Assembly (NCBI RefSeq): GCF_002934665.1
Contig: NZ_NIRS01000002.1
Coordinates: 1-64,000, forward strand
Source of the DNA: Pseudomonas laurylsulfatiphila
Lineage (GTDB): Bacteria; Pseudomonadota; Gammaproteobacteria; Pseudomonadales; Pseudomonadaceae
Direction: 5' to 3'
DNA: 64,000 bases
Made by a program: the position numbers and the translations under genes
Shown here: positions 28,823-37,850 of the stretch, in pieces
How the letters are laid out: each line of letters opens with the position of its first letter
Position numbering within the stretch: position 1 is the first letter of the stretch
Notes under the pieces: generated by a model
Seen by the model: the letters and a program-made list of their open reading frames with translations, nothing else
The model's database searches: none
Told to the model about the DNA's origin: nothing

Positions 28823-29323
28823 TCAGTCCTTGCTCAACTTGGGAATCGCAATTCGACTACTGGTCTTGACCTCGCGCAAAGCCAGGCTGGACTGAATCGA
28901 CGCAATACCCACCTGACGCCTCAGCACCTGTTCGATAAAGTCACTGTAGCTATCAAGATCCTCTGCCAGCACTTGCAGCACGTAATCGGAATCACCGGTG
29001 ATCTTGTGACAGGACAGCACTTCGGGCAGTTGCGCGATCACGGCTTCGAAGGCGTCCGGAGCGTGATCGGCGTGGGTGGAAAAACGGATGTGCACGAACG
29101 CCATGATGTCCAGTCCCAGCATGCGTCGATCGAGGTTGGCCTGATAGCCCTTGATGACACCCGCTTCCTCCATTCTTTTACGCCGTCGCCAGCAAGGCGT
29201 CAGGCTTAACGACAAGCGCTCGCTGAGCTCGGCGTTGGAAATGCTCGCATCTTCCTGCAACAACGTGAGTATCGCCAGGTCGGTCTCGTCGAGACTGATG
29301 CGTTTGGATGATTTTTTCTGCAT
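28823..29323 (-). CDS. Lrp/AsnC family transcriptional regulator
   Basis: A 166-residue Lrp-type protein: helix-turn-helix near residues 12-60 (SISNAELSERLSLSLTPCWRR) and a RAM ligand domain with GDSDYVLQV. ATG 29323 has an AGGA sequence about eight bases upstream. It is divergent from the deacetylase gene at 29434 (110-base gap) and precedes the PLP enzyme gene by 293 bases. It may control either side. That 293-base gap shows no gene, only an AT-rich stretch near 28610-28660. Confidence 0.87.
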   Translation of the reverse strand: MQKKSSKRISLDETDLAILTLLQEDASISNAELSERLSLSLTPCWRRRKRMEEAGVIKGYQANLDRRMLGLDIMAFVHIRFSTHADHAPDAFEAVIAQLPEVLSCHKITGDSDYVLQVLAEDLDSYSDFIEQVLRRQVGIASIQSSLALREVKTSSRIAIPKLSKD

Positions 29324-29433
29324 TACGCCATTCCTGAGTAAAAACGCCCGAACAATCTGCACAACCGCGAAAACAAAGCAAAGAAATCGCATCCCGGCCA
29401 GAACAGAATGTTTGCACTGGTTCACAATAACGG

Positions 29434-30477
29434 ATGCGCAGAATGTTTACAGTTTTCAGTGACTCTCACCGCTTGCACCATGGCACCGAATTGAAAGATG
29501 GCGTGCTCAAGCCGTCCTTCGAACAGCCCAGCCGAGCCGACACCGTCCATAGTCGAGTCAAGCAGGTCGGCCTTGGCCAGATCGTCGAACCGCGTGTGTT
29601 TGGCCGCTCGTGTTACGTCAACGCACACAGCGAGCGCTATGTCAGCTTCCTGGAAAACGCCTGGACAGAATGGTGTGCAACCGGACGTACCCATGATGCC
29701 CTGCCACTGGTATGGCCGGTGCGGGATCTGGCCAGCGAACAAGTGCCGACGTTCATCGACGGCAAGCTCGGTTTCTATGCCATGGACGCCGGCTCGCCCA
29801 TTACCGCCACTACCTGGCAAGCGGTAAAAACCAGTGCCGATATCGCCCTCACCGGCCTCGCGCTGATCGATGAAGGCCACGACAGTGCCTTCGCCCTGTG
29901 CCGCCCGCCCGGCCATCACGCTGCGCGTGAATACATGGGCGGCTACTGCTATCTGAACAACGCCGCCATTGCCGCACAGCAGGCCATTACCCAAGGCGCC
30001 CGGCGTGTTGCGGTACTGGACGTCGATTTTCATCACGGCAACGGCACGCAGAACATTTTCTACGGGCGCAGCGACGTCATGTTTGTCTCGCTGCACGGCG
30101 AACCTGCGGTGTCCTATCCGTACTACTCGGGCTACAGCCACGAAGTCGGCGCAGGGCACGGCGAAGGTTACAACCTGAACTATCCGCTGCCGAAGAACAC
30201 CACCTGGGAAAGCTACCGCAACGCCCTGCTCCACGCCTGCAAAAAACTTCAGCAGTTCGCCCCTGAAGTGCTGGTCATTTCACTCGGCGTCGACACGTTC
30301 AAGGACGACCCCATCAGCCATTTCCTGCTGGAAAGCGAAGACTTCATCGGCATCGGCGAGCTGATAGCGGGTGTGGGCTGCCCGACCCTGTTCGTGATGG
30401 AGGGCGGCTACATGGTCGATGAAATCGGGATCAATGCGGTCAACGTGCTGCATGGTTACGAGAGCAAGCGCGCCTGA
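29434..30477 (+). CDS. Histone deacetylase-family acetylpolyamine amidohydrolase
   Basis: A zinc amidohydrolase of 347 residues that removes acetyl groups from acetylated polyamines or similar amines. His161-His162 (RPPGHHA) are the catalytic dyad. Asp198, His200 (DVDFHHGNGTQ) and Asp287 (GVDTFKDDP) are zinc ligands, and Tyr in EGGY near 328 is the transition-state stabiliser. The long loop between residues 75 and 110 is typical of the polyamine-specific branch. ATG 29443 is an alternative start. First gene of a plus-strand unit with the cyclodeaminase homologue and permease. Confidence 0.88.
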   Translation: MRRMFTVFSDSHRLHHGTELKDGVLKPSFEQPSRADTVHSRVKQVGLGQIVEPRVFGRSCYVNAHSERYVSFLENAWTEWCATGRTHDALPLVWPVRDLASEQVPTFIDGKLGFYAMDAGSPITATTWQAVKTSADIALTGLALIDEGHDSAFALCRPPGHHAAREYMGGYCYLNNAAIAAQQAITQGARRVAVLDVDFHHGNGTQNIFYGRSDVMFVSLHGEPAVSYPYYSGYSHEVGAGHGEGYNLNYPLPKNTTWESYRNALLHACKKLQQFAPEVLVISLGVDTFKDDPISHFLLESEDFIGIGELIAGVGCPTLFVMEGGYMVDEIGINAVNVLHGYESKRA

Positions 30478-30527
30478 GTCATCCCCTGCCCCACAACGTT
30501 GCCATTACTGAACCGGAGAATAACAAC

Positions 30528-31583
30528 ATGACTCTTTTTATAGACGTCGACCATGCCGCACGCTTGTTCGCCAGCGTGGGAATCCGTCGGGCAATCCGCG
30601 AGATGGCCGTTTACATCGAAGCTGACTATTCACGCTGGGCGCAGTTTGACAAGTCGCCGCGCACCGCCAATCACTCGGCCGACGGTGTGATCGAGTTGAT
30701 GCCGACCGATGATGGTCAACAGTACTCGTTCAAATACGTCAATGGTCACCCGGACAACGGTCAAAGCAACTTGCTGACGGTCATGGCCTTCGGTGTCCTG
30801 GCCGATGTCCACAGTGGCTATCCAACCCTGCTCAGTGAACTGACGCTGACCACCGCAGTGCGCACCGCTGCTACCTCTGCCCTGGTCGCGAAGTCCCTGG
30901 CGCGCCCGGATGCAAGCATCATGGCAATCATCGGTAATGGCGCCCAGAGCGAATTTCAGGCACTTGCCTTCCATGAAATGCTGTCCATCAAGGAACTGCG
31001 CATATTCGATATCGACCGTGACGCCTCGCTCAAGTTGAAACACAACCTGTCCGCATTCCCGGATATCGAGGTGATCCTGGCCAGTTCGGTGCAGGAAGCG
31101 GTCAAGGGCGCGCATATCGTCACCACCGTCACCGCAGACAAAGCCTACGCAACGATCCTGACGCCCGAGATGATCGAGCCCGGCATGCATATCAATGCCG
31201 TCGGCGGTGACTGCCCGGGGAAAACCGAACTGCACGCCGACATCCTGCGCAATGCCCGAGTCATCGTTGAGTTTGAACCTCAGACCCGGATTGAAGGCGA
31301 TATTCAACAACTGGAAGCCGACTTTCCCGTCGTCGAGTTCTTCCGGATTGTTCAGGGCGAAGTCCCGGGCCGCGAGAACGACGCACAGGTCACCGTTTTC
31401 GATTCGGTGGGTTTTGCCCTGGAAGACTTTTCGTCACTGCGCTACGTGCACGACCTGGCGCGGGAGCATGCCATCGGCGAGCGCATCCACCTCGTGCCGA
31501 CTCCGGCCAACATAAAAAATCTCTACCAATTGCTTGATCAGTCGCCGGCCATCGCGCCTTCGCGGTTGCGCACAGTCCTCTGA
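30528..31583 (+). CDS. Ornithine cyclodeaminase / mu-crystallin family protein
   Basis: An NAD(P)-binding enzyme of 351 residues. The Rossmann motif IIGNGAQSEFQA is near residues 131-142, and the N-terminal substrate-site motif MPTDDGQQYSFKYVNGHPDN is at about 59-78. Family members convert ornithine to proline with loss of ammonia, or reduce cyclic imines and ketimino acids. It is longer than some ketimine reductases and fits true ornithine cyclodeaminases. A GGAG Shine-Dalgarno precedes the ATG. Its place after the deacetylase suggests that a diamino acid is freed and then cyclised. Confidence 0.86.
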   Translation: MTLFIDVDHAARLFASVGIRRAIREMAVYIEADYSRWAQFDKSPRTANHSADGVIELMPTDDGQQYSFKYVNGHPDNGQSNLLTVMAFGVLADVHSGYPTLLSELTLTTAVRTAATSALVAKSLARPDASIMAIIGNGAQSEFQALAFHEMLSIKELRIFDIDRDASLKLKHNLSAFPDIEVILASSVQEAVKGAHIVTTVTADKAYATILTPEMIEPGMHINAVGGDCPGKTELHADILRNARVIVEFEPQTRIEGDIQQLEADFPVVEFFRIVQGEVPGRENDAQVTVFDSVGFALEDFSSLRYVHDLAREHAIGERIHLVPTPANIKNLYQLLDQSPAIAPSRLRTVL

Positions 31584-31747
31584 TAACCCAAAGGGGGTGC
31601 CCCTGTGCAAGTAGCCCGGAGGTTCGCCCCCTGCCCACCCTGCCACCCGCAAATCAGCACCCTCACTAGCCGTTGCATCCCAAACAAGAACCCTCGACAC
31701 CCACTTTTCTGCCAAAACTCAAAAACATAAAATCAAGAGGTTTTGTA

Positions 31748-33163
31748 ATGAAATCGATTCCGTCCGGGCTGCCTGAACAGCCCGCGCTGCAGCGCACCCT
31801 CAGCAATCGTCACATTCAGTTAATGGCCATGGGAGGCGCCATCGGGACAGGCCTGTTCATGGGCTCCGGGAAGATCATCGCCCTCTCCGGCACGTCGATC
31901 ATCCTCATCTACATGATCATCGGCCTGTTCGTTTACTTCGTCATGCGCGCCATGGGCGAACTGTTGCTCTCCAACTTGAACTTCAAAAGCTTCGCGGACT
32001 TTGCCGGTGCCTACCTCGGCCCGCGAGCGGCGTTCTTCCTCGGCTGGTCATACTGGCTGAGCTGGAGCGTCGCGGTGGTGGGCGACGCGGTCGTGGTCGG
32101 CGGATTCTTTCAGTACTGGTTCCCCGATGTACCCGCCTGGATACCGGCCATCGGCATGCTACTGACGCTGTTCGCCTTGAACGTACTGACCGTCAGGCTT
32201 TTCGGTGAAGTGGAGTTCTGGTTCGCGATCATCAAGATCATTGCTGTCGTCACTCTGATCGGCGTCAGCATGGTGATGATTGCCAGTTCCTTTGTCTCAC
32301 CCAATGGCGTCACTGCATCCCTGAACCACCTGCTGGATAAACAGGCAGCCTTCCCCAACGGCCTGCTAGGTTTCTTCGCCGGATTCCAGATGGCAATCTT
32401 CTCATTTGCCGGTACCGAGCTGATCGGCACTGCCGCCGCTGAAACCCGTTCCCCCGAGAAGACCCTGCCTAAAGCCATCAACTCGATTCCGCTGAGAATC
32501 ATCCTGTTTTATGTACTGGCACTGGCCTGCATCATTGCAGTGACTTCCTGGCAACAGGTTTCGCCCAGCAAGAGCCCCTTCGTCGAACTGTTTCTGGTTG
32601 CAGGGTTTCCCGCGGCAGCCGGTATCGTCAACTTTGTGGTGCTGACGTCAGCGGCCTCATCGGCCAACAGTGGCGTGTTTTCATCCAGCCGCATGCTGTT
32701 CGGACTGGCCAGTCACGACAATGCGCCAGGGATTTTTCGACGGTTGTCGGGCAATAGCGTGCCGCTGGCGAGCTTGGCGTTCACCACACTGTTGATGCTG
32801 GTGGGTGTGCTGTTGCTGTTCATCGTTCCGCAAGTCATGACCGCGTTCACGATCGTCTCTACCGTGTCGGCAATCCTGGTGATTTTCACCTGGTCAACCA
32901 TCCTCGCGTCGTACATTGCCTATCGCAAAAGCCGACCCGACTTGCATGCGCAATCGGCCTACAAGATGCCTGGCGGTGTACCGATGGCTTGGTTCTCCCT
33001 GGCGTTCCTGGGCTTTGTTCTTTGCCTGCTGGCACTCAGACCTGACACCCGTATCGCTTTAATGGTCATGCCGGGGTGGTTCATCTGGTTGGCAATTGCC
33101 TACCGTTTGACCCATTCCAGGAAGCGCAAACTGTCTGCTGGTTCGGCAAGTCAATACAGTTGA
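31748..33163 (+). CDS. Amino acid permease, APC superfamily (AAT family)
   Basis: A 12-helix amino-acid permease of 471 residues. Helix 1 is preceded by RTLSNRHIQLMAMGGAIGTG, the AAT family hallmark; SFAGTELIG and SANSGVFSSSRMLFGLA are further family motifs. Start 31748 follows AGAGG. It resembles CycA (D-alanine/glycine/D-serine) and GABA permeases; the cargo is not certain. It ends the deacetylase unit and is followed by a strong hairpin at 33186-33215. Confidence 0.88.
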   Translation: MKSIPSGLPEQPALQRTLSNRHIQLMAMGGAIGTGLFMGSGKIIALSGTSIILIYMIIGLFVYFVMRAMGELLLSNLNFKSFADFAGAYLGPRAAFFLGWSYWLSWSVAVVGDAVVVGGFFQYWFPDVPAWIPAIGMLLTLFALNVLTVRLFGEVEFWFAIIKIIAVVTLIGVSMVMIASSFVSPNGVTASLNHLLDKQAAFPNGLLGFFAGFQMAIFSFAGTELIGTAAAETRSPEKTLPKAINSIPLRIILFYVLALACIIAVTSWQQVSPSKSPFVELFLVAGFPAAAGIVNFVVLTSAASSANSGVFSSSRMLFGLASHDNAPGIFRRLSGNSVPLASLAFTTLLMLVGVLLLFIVPQVMTAFTIVSTVSAILVIFTWSTILASYIAYRKSRPDLHAQSAYKMPGGVPMAWFSLAFLGFVLCLLALRPDTRIALMVMPGWFIWLAIAYRLTHSRKRKLSAGSASQYS

Positions 33164-33185
33164 TGTTCAGCTGCACAATGCAGGC

Positions 33186-33215
33186 GCAGGCCGTCAAGTA
33201 ACACTGACGGCCTGC
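33186..33215 (+). terminator. Perfect 11-bp hairpin after permease gene
   Basis: GCAGGCCGTCA and TGACGGCCTGC flank an eight-base loop, 22 bases after the permease stop. No clear T run follows, so it may end transcription weakly or stabilise the mRNA 3' end. The rest of 33216-33390, before the convergent CMD gene, shows no gene. Confidence 0.45.
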
Positions 33216-33390
33216 TCTGCCAGACGCTTGAATTAGCGGAGTCATTGCCATGAACACTTCAGAAAAAATCTTCGTTATTGGCGTGCAAGCCAAGTGATGG
33301 TTCCTGAAGCGCCGCTCTCGCCACGGCCTTCATTGCGTAACCATCGGGTTGCGCAATGATCAACTCCTCTTCGGTCAGTCGTTGAAGGAC

Positions 33391-33990
33391 TCATCGCGAT
33401 GTTTTTTGCTCTGCACTTCTGCCCTCTGCAGGCTCATCGAATGGAAGCGGTGCATCGCTATCGCGGCGAACGGCGAAGACGTTCAGGGTCATCGCCACCA
33501 GTGCGTAGTAACCGAAGACCCCAATGAGCTCGACGACAGCCGGCTCGCCGAACGCTTTGACAGCGTCGGCGTAAAGCAGGTCGTCGACACGCCGTGCCTC
33601 GTACAGCGACTTGCCCACTCGATAAACCAGCAGTTCATCTGCTCGGGTGAAGGGTGGGAAGCTTTGCTGACGCAATGCTTCGATGATCGGATCGGTCAGG
33701 CCGGCAGAACGTGCGATGGGTTCATGGATCTGCCACTCGGCCTGGGATTGCCACCATGCCGCGGTGTAGAGGATCGCCAGCTCGGTCAAACGCAGTTCCA
33801 GGCGAGTCCCATAACGGCAGAATGCGCCCAGTCGCTGTGCGTGGTTGGCCAGTTCGGGACTGTGAATCCAGGCCAGAAAAGGCCCGTCGAGGTTGCCGCG
33901 CGGGCCGTTGAGGATTTCGTTGAGAACGGCGCGCTGGGCCTCGTTCATCTGTGCTTCGTCAAGGGGTGTCAGGCGCGATTGAATAGCCAT
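33391..33990 (-). CDS. Carboxymuconolactone decarboxylase (CMD) family protein
   Basis: A helical CMD/AhpD-fold protein of 199 residues. The segment TELAILYTAAWWQSQAEWQIHEPIA matches the family helix and its His, but the CxxC of peroxidase-active AhpD proteins is absent, so a thiol peroxidase role is unlikely. It starts 12 bases after the aminotransferase stop on the same strand and is probably cotranscribed. Function unknown; members often sit in catabolic operons. Confidence 0.78.
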   Translation of the reverse strand: MAIQSRLTPLDEAQMNEAQRAVLNEILNGPRGNLDGPFLAWIHSPELANHAQRLGAFCRYGTRLELRLTELAILYTAAWWQSQAEWQIHEPIARSAGLTDPIIEALRQQSFPPFTRADELLVYRVGKSLYEARRVDDLLYADAVKAFGEPAVVELIGVFGYYALVAMTLNVFAVRRDSDAPLPFDEPAEGRSAEQKTSR

Positions 33991-34002
33991 GGCGATGATT
34001 CC

Positions 34003-35331
34003 TTAGAGACCTTTGAGCGTAATGTTCAGGGCACGCAGGAGCTTGTCCGCGACCTCGTCCAGATGATGGTCTTCCAGGATGAACGGCGGGGCCAGGAGGA
34101 TGTGATCACCGTACTGACCGTCGACGGTTCCACCCATCGGGTAACACATCAGTCCTTCTGCCATGGCGGCTTTCTTGAGCCTGGCGTGTAACCTGAGCGC
34201 TGGATCGAACGGCGCCTTGCTGTCGCGATCAGCTACCAGCTCGATGCCCTGGAACAGGCCACGCCCGCGAATGTCACCCACATGGGGATGGTTACCCAAC
34301 TGGTCGAGCAGCCGCGTGCGCAGTCCCTCGCCCAGTTGATTGACGCGAGCCAGCAAGTTGCGCGACTCGATGGCCTGCTGCACCGCCAGCGCGGCGGCGC
34401 ATGCCGTGGCATGGCCAATGTAGGTATGGCCGTGTTGAAAGAACCCCGAGCCATGGGCGATGGCATCGCGGATTTTCTTGCTCACCAGCGTCGCGCCGAT
34501 CGGCTGGTAACCTGCGCCCAATCCTTTGGCAATGGTGATCAGGTCCGCGGTGATCCCTTCCTGTTCGGCCGCGAACAAAGTCCCGGTCCGGCCCATGCCG
34601 CACATGACCTCATCAAGGATCAACAACACGCCGTGGCGGTCGCACACCTCACGAACCCGCTTGAAATAACCAGGCACGGCGGCGACAGCGCCCAAGGTCG
34701 CGCCAACCACGGGCTCGGCGACGAATGCCATGACGTTTTCGGCACCCAGGCGCAGAATTTCATCTTCAAGTTCAGCGGCCAGGCGCATGCCCATTGCCTC
34801 GGCCGTTTCTCCGGTCTTCTGTTCGCGGTAGGCGTAGCAAGGGCTGACATGGCTGACGTTGATCAGCAGCGGTTCGAACTGCTTGCGCCGCCATGCGTTA
34901 CCCCCCGTGGCCAGCGCACCGAGCGTATTGCCGTGATAGCTCTGACGGCGTGCGATCAAGTGCTTGCGCTGCGGCTGACCGATCTCGATGAAATACTGGC
35001 GGGCCAGTTTCAATGCCGCTTCCACGGCTTCGGAACCACCCGAGACGAAGTACACCGACTCAATCCCTTCAGGTGCCCGCGCTACCAGGAAATCCGCCAG
35101 ATCCTCCATCACCTGCGTGGTGAAGAATGACGTGTGCGCATAGGCCAATTGACCGACCTGGTTGCGAATGGCGGCAATCACTTCGGGATCGCTATGGCCA
35201 AGGCACGACACAGCAGCACCGCCGCTGGCATCGAGGTAGCGACGACCATCGCTGTCGATCAAGTAGGGGCCATCGCCTTGAACGGCCGTTGGATAGCTTT
35301 GTGTAAGGCTGCGATGAAAGACGTGGCTCAT
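34003..35331 (-). CDS. Class III (omega) aminotransferase
   Basis: A PLP aminotransferase of 442 residues. The PLP lysine is in ITIAKGLGAGYQPIGA (about residue 268), the phosphate-binding GGSEA is near 96-100, and LILDEVMCGMGRTG holds the Asp that contacts the ring nitrogen. The family transfers the distal amino group of diamines or omega-amino acids, usually to pyruvate or 2-oxoglutarate. It is divergent from the polar amino-acid ABC operon. A role in degrading the imported amine is likely, but the exact substrate is unknown. Confidence 0.88.
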   Translation of the reverse strand: MSHVFHRSLTQSYPTAVQGDGPYLIDSDGRRYLDASGGAAVSCLGHSDPEVIAAIRNQVGQLAYAHTSFFTTQVMEDLADFLVARAPEGIESVYFVSGGSEAVEAALKLARQYFIEIGQPQRKHLIARRQSYHGNTLGALATGGNAWRRKQFEPLLINVSHVSPCYAYREQKTGETAEAMGMRLAAELEDEILRLGAENVMAFVAEPVVGATLGAVAAVPGYFKRVREVCDRHGVLLILDEVMCGMGRTGTLFAAEQEGITADLITIAKGLGAGYQPIGATLVSKKIRDAIAHGSGFFQHGHTYIGHATACAAALAVQQAIESRNLLARVNQLGEGLRTRLLDQLGNHPHVGDIRGRGLFQGIELVADRDSKAPFDPALRLHARLKKAAMAEGLMCYPMGGTVDGQYGDHILLAPPFILEDHHLDEVADKLLRALNITLKGL

Positions 35332-35690
35332 GATCCCCTCCGGATGATTTTCGCAAATAATATGTGCATAAAATTCAATTGCAATATTTTTTTGCTCTGG
35401 AGAATCCGGTCGATCGCTGCAAAAATAGCCACAAAGACCAATAAAATCTGGTTATGCCCTGTAATTGCAGGTGCCAAATCATCCGCAAAATTTATTTGCA
35501 GTTATAATATTTGCACGTATATTTTGCATCAAAGCATACGTTTCGTGCGCCTCCTCTCCAGGTGGCTAGCCGGGCCTACAACAAAAACAGTGGAGTGAAT
35601 CGCCTTGGATCACTCGAAAAACAGACTGCCGCTACCCCAACCGCCCCGGGATTGCCCTGGGGTTTGTACTCACCTGAAGAGAAAACACGC
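35332..35690. promoter_or_regulatory. AT-rich divergent regulatory region with repeated TTTGCA motifs
   Basis: This 359-base gap separates the aminotransferase and ABC binding-protein genes. TTTGCA occurs at 35495-35500, 35510-35515 and 35523-35528, and TGCAAA/CGCAAA relatives lie near 35352 and 35417. A TATAAT -10-like hexamer is at 35503-35508. The cluster of sites fits an operator array, perhaps for the RpiR regulator at 39079-39993. A GC-rich hairpin-like stretch lies near 35646-35668. No gene is visible. Confidence 0.45.
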
Positions 35691-36434
35691 ATGAGAAACC
35701 TTCTGAAGGCATCACTGGCTGTAATGGCACTGGTCGGCGCATCGGGCTGCTTTGCCGCTGGCAAGGAACTGCTCGTGGCAACGGACACGGCGTTCGTACC
35801 TTTCGAGTTCAAACAGGGCAACGAATACGTCGGTTTCGACATCGACCTGTGGGCAGCGATCGCCAAGGAAATGGGCGTCACTTACAAGCTCAAACCGATG
35901 GACTTCAACGGCATCATTCCCGCCCTGCAGACCCACAACGTCGATGTTGCGCTGGCCGGCATCACCATCAAGGAAGAACGCAAACAGGCCATCGATTTCA
36001 GCGACGGCTACTACGACAGCGGCTTCCTGTTGATGGTCAAAAGCGACAATGACGCGATCAAGGGAGAAGCGGATATCGCCGGCAAGACCCTGGCGGTGAA
36101 GAGCGGTACCTCGGCAGCCGACTATGCCAAGGCCAACCTGAAGGCCAGCGATCTGCGACAGTTCCCCAATATCGACAATGCCTATCTGGAACTGCGCACC
36201 GGTCGCGTCGACGCCGCCATGCACGACACGCCAAACGTTTTGTACTACATCAAGACGGCGGGTGAAGGCCAGGTCAAAGCCGTCGGCCAACAGATGATGG
36301 CCCAGCAATATGGCATTGCGTTTCCCAAGGGCAGCGAGTTGCGCGAACAGGTCAATGCGGCACTGAAGAAGGTCCGTGACAACGGCACCTATGCGCAGAT
36401 CTACCGCAAGTGGTTCGGCACCGATCCGCAGTAA
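35691..36434 (+). CDS. Polar amino acid ABC transporter substrate-binding protein
   Basis: Periplasmic binding protein of 247 residues in the GlnH/HisJ family. The signal peptide [22 protein letters not shown] precedes the mature start [33 protein letters not shown] and [11 protein letters not shown] are family motifs. ATG 35691 gives a normal signal peptide; upstream in-frame residues are not family-like. First gene of a binding-protein/permease/ATPase operon. Ligand unknown. Confidence 0.9.
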   Translation: MRNLLKASLAVMALVGASGCFAAGKELLVATDTAFVPFEFKQGNEYVGFDIDLWAAIAKEMGVTYKLKPMDFNGIIPALQTHNVDVALAGITIKEERKQAIDFSDGYYDSGFLLMVKSDNDAIKGEADIAGKTLAVKSGTSAADYAKANLKASDLRQFPNIDNAYLELRTGRVDAAMHDTPNVLYYIKTAGEGQVKAVGQQMMAQQYGIAFPKGSELREQVNAALKKVRDNGTYAQIYRKWFGTDPQ

Positions 36435-36468
36435 CTCCCCTGCCCTTCATTAAAAAAGAGAATTCAGC

Positions 36469-37125
36469 ATGCATTTCCAATGGAGCGCCATCTGGGATGC
36501 GCTGCCGGTACTGCTCGAGGGCGCCAAGCTGACCTTGTGGATCTCGATCCTGGGTCTGATCGGTGGCGCCATCATCTGCGTAGTCGCGGGCTTTGCCCGC
36601 GCCTACGGCGGTTTTCTCAGCAGCCGTGTTGCGCTCGTTTTCATCGAACTGATTCGTGGCACTCCGATCATGGTGCAGGTCATGTTCATCTACTTCGCCC
36701 TGCCAATGATGGTGCCGGTGCGCATCGATCCGTTCAGCGCGGCGGTGGTGACCATCATGCTCAACTCCGGCGCCTACATTGCCGAAATCACCCGCGGTGC
36801 GGTGCTGTCGATCAACCGTGGATTTCGCGAGGCCGGACTGGCGCTGGGATTATCCGGCAGAGACACGCTGCGCTACGTCATTGCGCCGCTGGCCTTCCGG
36901 CGGATGATCCCGGCGCTGGGCAACCAGTGGATCGTCAGCATCAAGGACACTTCACTGTTCATTGTCATTGGTGTCGCTGAACTGACCCGCCAGGGGCAGG
37001 AAGTCATTGCCGGTAATTTCCGCGCGATGGAAATCTGGTCGGCGGTGGCCATCATCTATCTGATCATCACCCTGGTATTGAGTTACGTGCTGCGGCGCAT
37101 GGAATCGAGGTTGAAAATCCTATGA
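36469..37125 (+). CDS. Polar amino acid ABC transporter permease
   Basis: A His/Glu/Gln/Arg/opine-type permease of 218 residues with about five membrane helices and the family EAA-like loop ([19 protein letters not shown] near 125-143). A single permease gene implies a homodimeric pore. The stop overlaps the ATPase start by four bases (37122-37125). It works with the flanking binding protein and ATPase. Confidence 0.9.
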   Translation: MHFQWSAIWDALPVLLEGAKLTLWISILGLIGGAIICVVAGFARAYGGFLSSRVALVFIELIRGTPIMVQVMFIYFALPMMVPVRIDPFSAAVVTIMLNSGAYIAEITRGAVLSINRGFREAGLALGLSGRDTLRYVIAPLAFRRMIPALGNQWIVSIKDTSLFIVIGVAELTRQGQEVIAGNFRAMEIWSAVAIIYLIITLVLSYVLRRMESRLKIL

Positions 37126-37841
37126 TCGAGTTCAAAGGTGTCTCCAAGCACTTTGGCAGTACTCAAGTGCTGCATGACAACCTGAAGATTTCCAGCGGCG
37201 AAGTGGTCGTGATCATTGGCCCGTCTGGATCAGGCAAGTCGACGCTGTTGCGCTGCATCAACAAGCTCGAAGAGATTAGCGCGGGCCAGTTGATCGTCGA
37301 TGGACTGGAGGTCAACAACCCCAAGGTCGATGAGCGGCTGATTCGCCAGGAAGCCGGAATGGTTTTCCAGCAGTTTCACCTGTTCCCGCAGATGACCGCA
37401 CTGCAGAACGTGGCCTTCGGCCCGGTGCGGGTGCGTGGCGCCAGCCGTGCGGAAGCCGAGGCAATCGCCGCCGGGCTTCTGGCAAAAGTCGGCCTCGCCG
37501 AGCGGGCCAATCACTACCCGTCCGAATTGTCCGGTGGTCAGCAACAGCGAGTGGCCATTGCCCGTGCGCTGGCGGTCAAGCCCAAGCTGATGCTGTTCGA
37601 CGAGCCGACTTCGGCACTGGACCCGGAGTTGCGTCATGAAGTGCTCACCGTCATGAAGTCGCTGGCCGAGGAAGGCATGACCATGGTGATCGTCACCCAT
37701 GAAGTGGACTTTGCCCGCAAGGTCGCCACTCGACTGATCTTTATCGACAAGGGCCGAATCGCCGAGGACGGGCCACCCGCCACGCTGATCGCCAACCCTC
37801 CCAGCCCGCGCCTGCGGGAATTTCTACAGCACGTATCCTGA
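37122..37841 (+). CDS. Polar amino acid ABC transporter ATP-binding protein
   Basis: A GlnQ-type ATPase of 239 residues. Walker A is GPSGSGKST (about 33-41), the signature LSGGQQQR is near 131-138, Walker B is [14 protein letters not shown], and the H-loop is VTHE. It is translationally coupled to the permease gene and followed nine bases later by the C45 acyltransferase-like gene. That links uptake to processing of the imported compound. Confidence 0.92.
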   Translation: MIEFKGVSKHFGSTQVLHDNLKISSGEVVVIIGPSGSGKSTLLRCINKLEEISAGQLIVDGLEVNNPKVDERLIRQEAGMVFQQFHLFPQMTALQNVAFGPVRVRGASRAEAEAIAAGLLAKVGLAERANHYPSELSGGQQQRVAIARALAVKPKLMLFDEPTSALDPELRHEVLTVMKSLAEEGMTMVIVTHEVDFARKVATRLIFIDKGRIAEDGPPATLIANPPSPRLREFLQHVS

Positions 37842-37850
37842 GGAGACGTC

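Noticed and set aside
33391..33990. AhpD-type alkylhydroperoxidase
   Set aside because: The CxxC needed for the peroxidase reaction is absent.
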